Source: CAKZLS01 sp963771545
GTDB taxonomy: Bacteria; Pseudomonadota; Alphaproteobacteria; Rhodospirillales; Defluviicoccaceae
Assembly (NCBI GenBank): GCA_963771545.1
Contig: CAVYTX010000005.1
Span: 248,001 to 312,000, forward strand
Reading direction: 5' to 3'
Length of the DNA stretch: 64,000 bases
The translations under genes and the position numbers were made by a program. This document shows positions 17,388 to 26,702 of the stretch, piece by piece. Position 1 is the first letter of the stretch; the number at the start of each line of letters is the position of its first letter. The notes beneath the pieces are model-generated. The model was not told the origin of the DNA, searched no databases, and saw only the letters and a program-made list of their open reading frames with translations.

Positions 17388-19382
17388 CTAGATGCCCGGC
17401 TTTTCCAGGGTCGTGTCGCCGATGTCTTCTACCAGTGCCTCGACTTCCGTGTCCGGCACGGTGGACATTTCCATTTTATAGGCAAGGAACCACATCATGA
17501 ACACACCGAGCAGCCAGAACAAGATCTGCCATGCCCAGACGGATGGGATGCCGAAGGTCCAACCATCCGGCGTGCCGGCGTTCGGCGAACCGAAGATGTC
17601 GTTGCCGATGACCGCTCCCGGACCGATGCCGAAGAAGAACCACGCGAGTGTGATGATCCAGGCAATCGGTTTCAGTCCCTTCTTCGATGCCGGCAACGAC
17701 GCATGCTCGCGCAGGAAGTTGTGATACTTCATGCGGTGAGCAAGAGACTGCTCGCTCTGTGTTATCGCCGAGACGATGACAACGACGGCAACGTTGAAGA
17801 TGATGCCCCAGCCGGCCGAGTGAATGGTCAGTGGCCACCGGCCCCAGGGCACCGCCCCGCCGGTAAGGGTCTGACCGAAGCTGTCGGTCATGACGACGGC
17901 GAACAGCCCGGCCGCCAGGCCCCAAGTCGCACCCTGACGGGTGATCCACGGGAACCAGCAGACGCCCGCCAGCGCCGGCCACATCTGGAAGCCGAACGCC
18001 ACCGCCAGTCCACCGAGAAGCACCAGGGCGTCACTGGAGAACGTCGCCACCATCAGAGCCGATATCACGATGAAGGCGACGCCCAACCGCCCGAACAGCT
18101 TCTGGGTGGTGTGGGTGGCTCCGGGATTGAGGTAACGCTTGTAGAGGTCGCGGGTCAGAATGCCGCCGGCGGTGGACATGTACGCCGCGCCGGTGGACTG
18201 CATCGCCGCCAAGGCGCAGACCGCCAGAAGGCCAATCAACCACGGCATCGAATCGCCGATCAGGTTGAAGTAGTGCGGTACCAAGGAATCCTCGAGGCCC
18301 TTGGAGAGGTCCGGCAGCCAGAATTCACCGGTCGCCGGGTTGACGTTCGGCACGATGTCCCTCACCAGTTCCGACGCGGCCGGGGTGGCGCCGAGAAGAT
18401 GGGCCCCCATGCCTTGGAAAGCGGTGAAGAAGAACAAGATGAGGCCGATGCAGAAGGACGACGCCCAAACCTGCTGGGGCGCGAACGGACGCGGGTTAGT
18501 GTTCGCGAACGACCACATGCTGAACGCCGGGGCCGCCTGAATGCCCATCAATGCGAACATGTAGGTGAGGCACATGACGCCCGTCCACAGGCCGCCCACC
18601 GGCGTTTCCTTGCCCAGTCCGGCGGTCCACTGGATCACCCCCGGGATGGCGAAGTAGGCGTTGTAATCGCCGCCTCCGTAGCCCTTGGTGGTTCCCCACT
18701 TACCGATATCCGAGGCTCCCAGCTTGGCGAGACCCATCTGCAGGGTGTCCCAGCCGCCCGCGTAGCTGAGGGCGATAACACCGGTAATGATGATACCCAG
18801 AGCCAGCAAGATACACTGCACGGTGTCCACGTAAGCCACCGCGCGGAGACCGCCCGAGGCCACGTAGATCAGCACGACCAGCGAAAGCAGCCACATGCCG
18901 AAGTCCTTCGGCACCAGGTCGTCGGTAAGCACGTTGAACAGATAGCCCGAGGCTCCGAGCTGTACGCCCAGATACGGGATCGAGAACAACAACGCCACCA
19001 GCACGGTCAGGATGCGGATGCCGTCACCCTGGAAGTAATCCGAGAGCATTTCGCCCGGCGTGACATAACCGTAACGTTTGCCCAACATCCATTGCCGTTT
19101 GAGGAACATCACCCCGGTGAACGGAATGGTGATAACGTAGAATGACGCGTAAGCGTATTGGAAGCCATCGCGATAGACCAGCCCCGGGTGGCCCATGAAG
19201 GTCCAGCCGGAAAACGATGTTGCCGTTGCCGCGAGGACGAAAACCCACAACGACAACTGGCGGCCAGCGATAAAGTAGTCGCTGGCCGTTTTCGCCATTC
19301 GCGCCCCTCTGATGCCCCAGAAAATACAGTAGGCCCAGTAGAGAGCGACAAAGACGAAAAGCCAAATGACTTTCGGTGCCAA
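17388..19382 (-). CDS. Sodium:solute symporter (SSS family)
   Basis: A 664-residue polytopic protein with about 13-14 hydrophobic helices and the LeuT-like SSS fold. Recognisable segments are SDYFIAGRQLSLWVFVLAAT, SGWTFMGHPGLVYRDGF, GYVTPGEMLSDYF and the conserved AAMQSTGAAYMSTAGGILT in the helix corresponding to TM8. Likely substrates in this neighbourhood are small carboxylates such as acetate, but this is inferred from the family and context and not shown. An intrinsic terminator follows it. It is divergent from the CBS-DUF294 gene at 19973, sharing a 590-base control region. Confidence 0.9.
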   Translation of the reverse strand: MAPKVIWLFVFVALYWAYCIFWGIRGARMAKTASDYFIAGRQLSLWVFVLAATATSFSGWTFMGHPGLVYRDGFQYAYASFYVITIPFTGVMFLKRQWMLGKRYGYVTPGEMLSDYFQGDGIRILTVLVALLFSIPYLGVQLGASGYLFNVLTDDLVPKDFGMWLLSLVVLIYVASGGLRAVAYVDTVQCILLALGIIITGVIALSYAGGWDTLQMGLAKLGASDIGKWGTTKGYGGGDYNAYFAIPGVIQWTAGLGKETPVGGLWTGVMCLTYMFALMGIQAAPAFSMWSFANTNPRPFAPQQVWASSFCIGLILFFFTAFQGMGAHLLGATPAASELVRDIVPNVNPATGEFWLPDLSKGLEDSLVPHYFNLIGDSMPWLIGLLAVCALAAMQSTGAAYMSTAGGILTRDLYKRYLNPGATHTTQKLFGRLGVAFIVISALMVATFSSDALVLLGGLAVAFGFQMWPALAGVCWFPWITRQGATWGLAAGLFAVVMTDSFGQTLTGGAVPWGRWPLTIHSAGWGIIFNVAVVVIVSAITQSEQSLAHRMKYHNFLREHASLPASKKGLKPIAWIITLAWFFFGIGPGAVIGNDIFGSPNAGTPDGWTFGIPSVWAWQILFWLLGVFMMWFLAYKMEMSTVPDTEVEALVEDIGDTTLEKPGI

Positions 19383-19972
19383 GACAGTTCTCCCCTAATC
19401 CGTCGGTCGGAGCGGCCGAACCCCGGCCACTGTGAACCTCAGATCACACCCGAGTGCGATACCCAAGACTTCTCGAAAACTCCATTCAAGAGCCAGACGT
19501 GCCGAACGATTGGCAGGGAAAATGTGGCGGAAGGCCTTACCTTGGTGATTGGAGTCCGTTAACGGCTCCAGGACGTTTAGTCTTCCCCACGAGCGCCCTT
19601 AAAGGCCGACTTGAAGCCCGCGAGCACGCGATGCTTCCCCGATTTCTCGTTCAACGTTTCCTCCCATTCCATGAGGTCAACTTGAAACCTCCAGACTGGG
19701 AACTAATAGGGATAACATTTTCTATCCTTACGCACAATACGGCAAATTATGTTGCGCGCAAAAGCGTCATAAAAAAACAGAATGCCATTTGTCGCTGTTT
19801 CGCATCCTCGTCAAGTTACGCCGCTTCTATTCTCGAGACGGTTCATCTCGCGCTTGAAACTACCTCGCGTCGGTGTTTTGATCGCGCGACCTTCGATACG
19901 GGGAGGGGATCCATGGGGCCTCTCGTGATCCATGCCGGCAACACCGAAACACCGATTTTCATGGTTGAGTAA
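19383..19972. promoter_or_regulatory. Divergent control region between the symporter and the CBS-DUF294 gene
   Basis: 590 bases with no credible gene; the open frame through it has non-coding composition. It is AT-richer around 19700-19790. One imperfect inverted repeat, GGATA-N8-TATCC, spans 19710-19727 (extended arms AGGGATA/TATCCTT) and could be an operator. It must contain the promoters of both flanking genes. Confidence 0.4.
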
Positions 19973-21466
19973 ATGATGACGAACACGACGGAAGCGGGGC
20001 CTCACTCCCGTACCGCGGTTTTCAGTATGCTGGTTCGGGATTTCATGCGTTCGCGGTCGGAAATGCTGGCCGTTCGGGCGGGAACCCGCTGCGCCGATAT
20101 GATCGCCCTGATGGCGGCGGAAAAGGCTTCGTGCGCCATTATCGTGGACGCGGGCGGCCGCCCCATCGGCATCATTACCGAACAGGACATCGCCCGGCGA
20201 ATTGCGTACAGAATCCCCGGAGAAACCCTAGTGGAAACGGTCATGAGCTCACCGGTGATGACCATCGAGCGCCGCGATTATCTGTATCATGCCATTGCCT
20301 GGATGCGGCGGCACGACTTGCGTCATATGCCCGTCGTCGACCGGGACGGCCGCTTGGCCGGGATTCTGTATCTGCACGATGCCCTCGCCGTGTCCACCGA
20401 GCGCTTGATGAAACAAATTGATCGGCTGAGCCACGAAGGGACGCTCGAAGGTTTAAAAGACGTCAAGGAGGCACAGGTCGAACTCGCGGAAGAACTGTTC
20501 GCCGACAACCTCCCAGCTCCCGAGATCCAGCAACTGCTCACCCGGATCAACAACGATATGTACCGGCGTATCGGCAAATCCGCGATGAGCCAAATGGCTG
20601 CGGAAGGATGGGGAGAGGTGCCCGTTTCCGCGACAACCATCGTCATGGGGTCCGGCGGACGCGGAGAGAACTACCTGTTTCCGGACCAGGACAACGGCTT
20701 TATCATCACCGATTATCCCGACGGCGAGCACGGCCGGATCAATTCCTATTTCATCGAGTTGGCCGAGCGGATGTGCCGCGATCTCAACGCAGTCGGCATT
20801 CCCTATTGCAACGGTTACTGCATGGCGGTCAATCCGCTGTGGCGCAAATCGCTCTCTCAATGGATCGAGCAGATTACCCTATGGGGGCGCAAGAGCAACT
20901 TCGTCGCCATTCGCCTGGCCGACATATTCTTCGACTTCCAGGCGGTCTGGGGAGATCGCGACTTGGCGGTCGAGTTGCGGAGCAAGGTCACGGAAATGGT
21001 CCGCCACAACCATTACTTTCTCCGGCAGATGTTTCAGGACCAGGCGGATCACAATGTGGCGCTGGGATTCTTCGGCGGGTTCATCACCGAGAAGGAAAAG
21101 GAAGAATACAAAGGCCAGGTCAATCTGAAATACACGGGCACCATTCCCCTCGTGGAAGCGGTCCGTCTGCTCGCCCTCCGCGAGGGCGTTGAGGAGACAT
21201 CAACGCTCGAACGGGTCCGCGGACTCCATGATCAAGGGGTGCTGAGCATCAACGAACATGACGATCTGACAAGCGCCTTTTACCTGATCACCGACATTCT
21301 GCTGCGCAAGCAGATTCGCGACTACAAGTCGGGGCGTCGCGTGGGCTACTACGTGGATCCCAATGCGTTAACCAAACGCGATCGCGTCATGCTGCTCGAA
21401 TCGCTAAAAGCAATCAACAATGTGCGCAAGCGTGTCCACATGGAATTTACGGCGGAGATCTTCTGA
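19973..21466 (+). CDS. CBS-pair / DUF294 putative nucleotidyltransferase
   Basis: 497 residues. A CBS pair covers about 18-140 (CAIIVDAGGRPIGIITEQDI, then HDLRHMPVVDRDGRLAGILY). A DUF294 nucleotidyltransferase core follows at about 170-350, with VMGSGGRGENYLFPDQDNGF near residue 225, and a DUF294 C-terminal helical domain. It differs from the paralogue at 15344 in lacking the cyclic-nucleotide-binding domain and in orientation. The active-site Gly-Ser and DxD residues are kept. ATG 19973 and the next codon ATG 19976 are equivalent starts. It converges on the symporter-kinase gene, with stops 40 bases apart. Confidence 0.88.
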   Translation: MMTNTTEAGPHSRTAVFSMLVRDFMRSRSEMLAVRAGTRCADMIALMAAEKASCAIIVDAGGRPIGIITEQDIARRIAYRIPGETLVETVMSSPVMTIERRDYLYHAIAWMRRHDLRHMPVVDRDGRLAGILYLHDALAVSTERLMKQIDRLSHEGTLEGLKDVKEAQVELAEELFADNLPAPEIQQLLTRINNDMYRRIGKSAMSQMAAEGWGEVPVSATTIVMGSGGRGENYLFPDQDNGFIITDYPDGEHGRINSYFIELAERMCRDLNAVGIPYCNGYCMAVNPLWRKSLSQWIEQITLWGRKSNFVAIRLADIFFDFQAVWGDRDLAVELRSKVTEMVRHNHYFLRQMFQDQADHNVALGFFGGFITEKEKEEYKGQVNLKYTGTIPLVEAVRLLALREGVEETSTLERVRGLHDQGVLSINEHDDLTSAFYLITDILLRKQIRDYKSGRRVGYYVDPNALTKRDRVMLLESLKAINNVRKRVHMEFTAEIF

Positions 21467-21506
21467 CGGAATGCCGGCGGGCGCAGGGCTACTGCTGGAC
21501 GCTACA

Positions 21507-24239
21507 TCAACGACCGTTAGTATGGGGAACGCTGAAGAAAAAGGTTGCTCCGTGTCCCGGTTGGCTCCGCACCCAGATCCGGCCGCCCAGGTGCTCCACG
21601 ATACCGCGACAGATCGCAAGCCCCAGTCCCGATCCCATGGGATTACCGGTCTGGTTGGAGCGCACCTGGTGGAATTTCTCGAAAATGTGTTCTTGTTCAT
21701 TCACGGGAATGCCGGGTCCGTTGTCGGCGACACTCACGGTCAAATCGGTGGACCCGGTCTCGAGCGCGATCTCGACGCGGCCGTTGTCGGCGGGGCAAAA
21801 TTTTTCGGCATTCGACAACAGATTGATCGCGAGTTGGATCAGTTGGTCGCGATCGCCGCGAACCGGAGGGACCGATTTCGGCTGTCGAACGTCGACCGTC
21901 ACGTTTTTCTCCTCGAACAGATGGTGCATGGAAGAGACGGCGTGGTCGATGACATCGGTGAGGCTCACATCGCTCATTTGCCACTCCATGCGACCTCTCT
22001 CGATTTTGGTGAGGTCCAGGACCTGATTGATGAGCCGCGTCAGGCGCTCGCTTTCGCGAATAATGATACCCAGAAAGTGCTGGCGTTCCGACAAGCCGAG
22101 GTCCGGGGTGTCATGGAGGATCTCCGAAAACGAGCGGATGGAGGTCAGCGGCGTCCGTAGTTCGTGAGTCACGGTGGAGAGGAAATCGTCCTTGAGCTGA
22201 TCGAGTTCGGTGAGACGTTCGTTCGCGGCTTTCAGTTCGGCGCTGGCGTGCTCGAGTTCGGCGGATTTGTGCTCCAACTGGCGGCTATACTCGAGGACTT
22301 GCGACGTTTCGTCGAGAATTTGCATGAGTTCTTCCAAACCCACGCCCTCTCCTTTCAGCGTCGACGCGACCATAACCCTGGCCGAGGCCGCGCCGATAAC
22401 ACCCGCCAGCCTCCGTTCGACGAACTGCACGAGCTCTCCGTTCGCATTGCCGGCCATATCCAGTTCAATCTTCTTTTGCCGCGCATACTCTGCGAAGGCC
22501 TCACTGGTGCGTTCGCTGCCCAGAAACCGTTCGGCCATCGACCGCAGGTCCGTGACCGAGACGCTACCCTGCCAGATACTGGCGCCGGCGCCTGCGGTTC
22601 CACCCTGTCGGAAAACCTCGACGAAAAGCGTTGCCTGGATCCGCTCGATCATGCTCTGGCGATCGACGAGCGAAACTCCGACCAGCGCGCCGACATTTAC
22701 CAATAAACTCCAAAACAGAGCATGGGAGATGTGATCGAGCCCATCGAGACCGAACAGGGCGTAAGGTTTCAGCAGAGCGATCCCGAGTGGCCCATGCTCA
22801 ATGAACGCCCCCGGCAACCAGCCCGAAAGCGCGAACGACGGCAGCATCAAGGTATAGCCCCATACCAGAAATCCGCCGGAAATCCCCACGAGCGCGCCGC
22901 GGTGAGACGCGCCTTTCCAGTACATCCCGGCGAGAATGGCGGGGGCGAATTGAGCTGCGGCGGCGAACGAGACGAGCCCGATGCTCACCAGCGCATAGGA
23001 CTCCCCGATCAGAAGAAAATAAAGGTAACCAATCAACAAAATGAACCCGATGGCGCCACGGCGGATGGCCAGCAACAAACCCGACAGATCCCGCCGTTCG
23101 GACAAGTGCAGCCACGCGAACCGCAACAGGACCGGCATCACAAGGTCGTTACAGATCATGGTGCTGAGCGCCACGCTGGCCACGATGACCATGCCGGTGG
23201 CGGCCGACAAGCCGCCGATAAACGCAAACAGAGCCAACCCCGGCGCGCCTTCGGCCAACGGAAGCGCCAGCACATAGGTATCCGCGTCAATGGTCCCCAG
23301 CGGAAACCGCAACAGGCCGCCAAAAGCGATGGGCAACACGAAGATGTTGATGAGCAACAGATACAGAGGGAACAGCCAGATCGCCTTGTTCAAGTGGCTT
23401 TCGTCGACGTTCTCGACCACGGTAACCTGGAACTGGCGGGGCAGGCAGAAAATCGCCAGCATGGCCAATAGCGTCTGTGGCGCCCACCAGTTGCCGACAA
23501 CCTCCATGGTCATCAGTTTCGCCAGGGAAGGTTCGGCCGCGGCACGCGCAAACAGTTCCCCCAATCCATCGAACAGGCCGAAGGTGACGAACAGGCCAAC
23601 CGAGATGAACGCCACCAGTTTAACCACGGATTCGAAGGCGATGGCGGCGACTATGCCTTCATGATGTTCCGTCGCATCGATATGACGGGTTCCGAATAGG
23701 ATGGAAAACACCGCCAGCAGAATCGCCACCCATGGCGCGGTATCGCCGAACACCGGTATGCCGCCTGCCGCCGCCGCGTTCGAGAGGTCGGGGTAATTAA
23801 GCAGCACGTTGAAGCTCGCCGAGACCGCCTTGAGCTGCAGCGAGATGTACGGCATGATGCCGATAACCGCGATCACGGTAACCAATCCGCCAAGCACGTG
23901 GCTCTTGCCGTAACGGGACGAGACGAAGTCGGCAATGGAGGTAATGTGATGGACCTTGCTGATTCGTATAATCTTTCGCAGAACCACCCATCCCAGGGTG
24001 AACATCAACGTGGGGCCGATGTAAATGGGCAGGAAACCGGGACCGCTTCTCGCCGCGGAACCAACGCTTCCATAGAACGTCCAGGCCGTGCAGTAGACGG
24101 CGATGGATAACGCATAGACATAGGGATTCAGGATCAAGCTACGGCCTTGGTCGGACCGACGGTCCCCATAGTAGGCAATGGCGAACAGCAGCGAAACGTA
24201 TCCGAAAGCGGCGAGAACGATGAGCCAGCCGGGAAGCAT
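21507..24239 (-). CDS. Sodium:solute symporter-histidine kinase fusion (CrbS-like sensor)
   Basis: 910 residues. The N-terminal ~520 residues are an SSS transporter domain with 12-13 helices (YVYALSIAVYCTAWTFYGSV, GGLSAATGMVIVASVALSTM). A linker (STAC-like) and coiled coil follow, then a complete histidine kinase. The phosphoacceptor is His692 in HELRTPL, the N box is LLSNAEKF, and the G boxes are VADNGPGIP and GSGLGLAICRGIV. The FVTFGL/WQ-rich helices resemble CrbS, which controls acetate use in gammaproteobacteria. ATG 24239 is chosen because the first membrane helix begins directly after it. Last gene of the probable operon receiver, exonuclease sensor, small membrane protein, kinase. There is no fused receiver. 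Confidence 0.92.
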   Translation of the reverse strand: MLPGWLIVLAAFGYVSLLFAIAYYGDRRSDQGRSLILNPYVYALSIAVYCTAWTFYGSVGSAARSGPGFLPIYIGPTLMFTLGWVVLRKIIRISKVHHITSIADFVSSRYGKSHVLGGLVTVIAVIGIMPYISLQLKAVSASFNVLLNYPDLSNAAAAGGIPVFGDTAPWVAILLAVFSILFGTRHIDATEHHEGIVAAIAFESVVKLVAFISVGLFVTFGLFDGLGELFARAAAEPSLAKLMTMEVVGNWWAPQTLLAMLAIFCLPRQFQVTVVENVDESHLNKAIWLFPLYLLLINIFVLPIAFGGLLRFPLGTIDADTYVLALPLAEGAPGLALFAFIGGLSAATGMVIVASVALSTMICNDLVMPVLLRFAWLHLSERRDLSGLLLAIRRGAIGFILLIGYLYFLLIGESYALVSIGLVSFAAAAQFAPAILAGMYWKGASHRGALVGISGGFLVWGYTLMLPSFALSGWLPGAFIEHGPLGIALLKPYALFGLDGLDHISHALFWSLLVNVGALVGVSLVDRQSMIERIQATLFVEVFRQGGTAGAGASIWQGSVSVTDLRSMAERFLGSERTSEAFAEYARQKKIELDMAGNANGELVQFVERRLAGVIGAASARVMVASTLKGEGVGLEELMQILDETSQVLEYSRQLEHKSAELEHASAELKAANERLTELDQLKDDFLSTVTHELRTPLTSIRSFSEILHDTPDLGLSERQHFLGIIIRESERLTRLINQVLDLTKIERGRMEWQMSDVSLTDVIDHAVSSMHHLFEEKNVTVDVRQPKSVPPVRGDRDQLIQLAINLLSNAEKFCPADNGRVEIALETGSTDLTVSVADNGPGIPVNEQEHIFEKFHQVRSNQTGNPMGSGLGLAICRGIVEHLGGRIWVRSQPGHGATFFFSVPHTNGR

Positions 24240-24252
24240 AGCGTCGTCGTCC

Positions 24253-24516
24253 TCAATCGTTGTCGTGGACCGGACCGGGGGGTCCGGGAGGCGAAGTGGG
24301 AGCCTTGGGCGCACTCTCCGCCACCATGGCGATCAGTCCGATCAGAAGGCCCCAGGCGACGAACAAATACAGATAGAGTATCGGTATTCCGAGCAGGCGA
24401 CTATCGGCCCCCACATCGAAAATGTCCACGACCAGAGGATTGAACAACACCATTCCCAATAGAAACAAAGCCACCAATCTCTCGCCGTGACGGCTGTCGT
24501 CTCTCAAATTCTGCAT
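24253..24516 (-). CDS. Small membrane protein in front of the symporter-kinase gene
   Basis: 87 residues with two helices (LVALFLLGMVLFNPLVVDIF and ILYLYLFVAWGLLIGLIAMV) and a proline-rich cytoplasmic tail. ATG 24516 is preceded by GAGG at good spacing. It ends 13 bases before the symporter-kinase start. SSS transporters often have a small membrane partner encoded next to them (YjcH/DUF485 or DUF4212 types). By position and topology this is a candidate, but it does not clearly match either family by eye. Confidence 0.7.
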   Translation of the reverse strand: MQNLRDDSRHGERLVALFLLGMVLFNPLVVDIFDVGADSRLLGIPILYLYLFVAWGLLIGLIAMVAESAPKAPTSPPGPPGPVHDND

Positions 24517-24549
24517 CGACCCATTCCTCACTCCGTCAGCTTTAGCGCC

Positions 24550-26667
24550 TCAGAAACCGGCCTGTTGGGCCCGGACCTCCACAATCGAGTGCGAGGCTTC
24601 GACGGCCTGATCGAGGGTATGGATGCCGCGAGCCTCCAGCACGTCGATCATTTTCAGAAAAACCCCGGCGGCTACCAAAGAGTCGCCGAGGGCGGTGTGA
24701 CGTCCTTGAATATCGATGCCGAACCGTTCGGCGACCGCGTCGAGAGTGTGCCTATTGGTGTAGTCGTGCAAATAGACAGACAGCAACAGCGTATCCAACA
24801 CCGGATTATCGAAGGTGACTCCGCACTCGCCTTCCTTCAGTTTCAGAAACTTGAGGTCGAACGCGGCGTTGTGAGCCACCAGCACGGCCTCACCCACGTA
24901 CTCATGGAATTGCGGCAAGACCACCTGAACCGGCGGTTTGTCCTTGACCATTTCGTCGGTAATTCCGTGGAATCGAATCAACTCCTTGGGGATGGGCCGT
25001 TTTGGATCAACCAGTCGCTCGAAGGACTCGCCGGTGAGAATTCGGCCGTTGACCACTCGCACGCCGGCGATCGATATCATTTCGTCGCCGGACGAGGGTT
25101 CGAGCCCTGTGGTTTCGGTATCGAAGACCACATAGTTGATCGATTTGAGAGGCCGGCTGCCCATGTCGCCCAGCGCATCGGGCCGCTGCAGCAGCTCGAA
25201 GTCATAGAACTCGGGCCGCGATGGGCGGTTCCGGGAGCCGCGAGTTGTCGGCGGCCGCTTGGCGGGCGGTAGCGGCAAGCGCAACCGGGCAAGACCGCCG
25301 CGATGGGGAAGACTCCAGATATCGGTCTTGTGGTGCTCGAGGACGTCGCGCAGCGACATCCCGCCCAGGGTGTCCTCTAGCTGATCGTCGAGCCAGGAAC
25401 TCAACTCCGATGCCGGAATGGGCTCCCCTTTCCACATGACATCCAGATACATGTGGCGCTCGCCGGACACGGCTTCGAGATCGAACGACCCTGCTCCGGT
25501 GTGGGCGCTGACCTTTTCGATGATCCGCTCCAGGAGTTCGACAAGGGTATAACTGTCACCATGCACCCACAGCGGAATACCGATCATCACGGTGTCGAGC
25601 TCCGTGCGATCCTTCAGCCTATGGGCCAAATTGTTGAACAAGTTGGCGGAGTATATGTCGGTCATCGGCCAATGACCGGTGATTACGTCGCGGTATTGGG
25701 CGGACAGGGTTTCGAGGCGGTCGGCCAAATGACTCCCTTCCTTCAGGATGACCTGTTTGAAGGGGATTTGATCGTCGTTGGGCATCTCGGGATTTGCGTT
25801 CAAGATTTCCGCCGCCGCCTTGAGGTTGGCCACCGGCGCCCTCAGCCCCTCGGTGGCTTCCCGCAGAAGCCGGTCGCGGAGACCGAGGGCCGCGAGCTCT
25901 TCGGTTTCATCCTCGAAGGAAATCACATAGCCGGTAGGAACGTCATCATTGTTCAGGATGAGGCTCATGCGTCCATCGAGCGTGTGGCGGCCATCGATGG
26001 TGGAGCCGACGAAGGAGACCATCGTTCCTTCAACGTGGTGGACATGACGGCCTTCGGCAACCCGGTTGGTCAAACGGTCCAATGCGTGCAAAACGGGCAG
26101 GCGGTTCATGAAACTAAAGAGCGAACGATCGAGGCCGATCTCGCCGGCAATGTGCAATAGCTCGAGGGAACGATTGTTATAAAGGAGAATATTGTGATGC
26201 AGGTTGCAGACCAGCACGCCTTCGTGGAGGTCCTGGAGGATGATGCCGAGCTGGTTTTTTTGCTGCTCGACCTTTTCGGTGGCCTTGGCGATCGCTTGGT
26301 TGACACTGTTCTCGGCCCTTGCCAATTGAGCGACCAGGTCCGTAACCGCCCGCGGTAGCCCCCCAAGCTGATGGAGATCCGGGACCTCGATACGGTGATC
26401 CGGATTGGCGTGAATGACGGTCTGAATGCCGCGAACGATGGCGGCGGTCGGTTGGGCGAGAGCATGATCCAGATACGCCCACACCATCGCGATCACCGCG
26501 GTCAGAAGAAAAGCGAGGCCGCCACCGTACACCATCACGATGTTGAAGATGTCGCGCCCCCGGTCCGGCAGCGCGGCCGCGATCAGCCAAATGCCCGCGC
26601 CGACCGCCGTCAAACACGTGGCCGCCAACCCCGCAAAGCATACGATAAGGAAAAGCCGGGGACCCAT
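24550..26667 (-). CDS. Second membrane PAS / degenerate kinase / DnaQ-type exonuclease fusion
   Basis: 705 residues, paralogous to 13188-15317. Two N-terminal helices with a short loop are followed by a HAMP-like and coiled-coil region, then PAS (about 145-260, GVLVCNLHHNILLYNNRSLE). The kinase-like region aligns with the neighbouring true kinase: its EGLRAPVANLKAAAEIL matches HELRTPLTSIRSFSEIL with His replaced by Glu, and GDSYTLVELLERIIEKVSAH matches the N-box region but without the Asn. The C-terminal DEDDh exonuclease (about 510-690) keeps FDTETTGLE, HNAAFDLKFL and GRHTALGDSL. It lies 35 bases after the receiver gene and 33 bases before the small membrane protein gene, so it sits inside a two-component operon. 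Confidence 0.9.
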   Translation of the reverse strand: MGPRLFLIVCFAGLAATCLTAVGAGIWLIAAALPDRGRDIFNIVMVYGGGLAFLLTAVIAMVWAYLDHALAQPTAAIVRGIQTVIHANPDHRIEVPDLHQLGGLPRAVTDLVAQLARAENSVNQAIAKATEKVEQQKNQLGIILQDLHEGVLVCNLHHNILLYNNRSLELLHIAGEIGLDRSLFSFMNRLPVLHALDRLTNRVAEGRHVHHVEGTMVSFVGSTIDGRHTLDGRMSLILNNDDVPTGYVISFEDETEELAALGLRDRLLREATEGLRAPVANLKAAAEILNANPEMPNDDQIPFKQVILKEGSHLADRLETLSAQYRDVITGHWPMTDIYSANLFNNLAHRLKDRTELDTVMIGIPLWVHGDSYTLVELLERIIEKVSAHTGAGSFDLEAVSGERHMYLDVMWKGEPIPASELSSWLDDQLEDTLGGMSLRDVLEHHKTDIWSLPHRGGLARLRLPLPPAKRPPTTRGSRNRPSRPEFYDFELLQRPDALGDMGSRPLKSINYVVFDTETTGLEPSSGDEMISIAGVRVVNGRILTGESFERLVDPKRPIPKELIRFHGITDEMVKDKPPVQVVLPQFHEYVGEAVLVAHNAAFDLKFLKLKEGECGVTFDNPVLDTLLLSVYLHDYTNRHTLDAVAERFGIDIQGRHTALGDSLVAAGVFLKMIDVLEARGIHTLDQAVEASHSIVEVRAQQAGF

Positions 26668-26702
26668 GGATGTCAGTCGCCACTCAGCTTCGGCACCGCG
26701 AC

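Noticed and set aside
17301..19145. Plus-strand frame opposite the symporter gene
   Set aside because: Shadow of a gene with clear SSS motifs on the minus strand.
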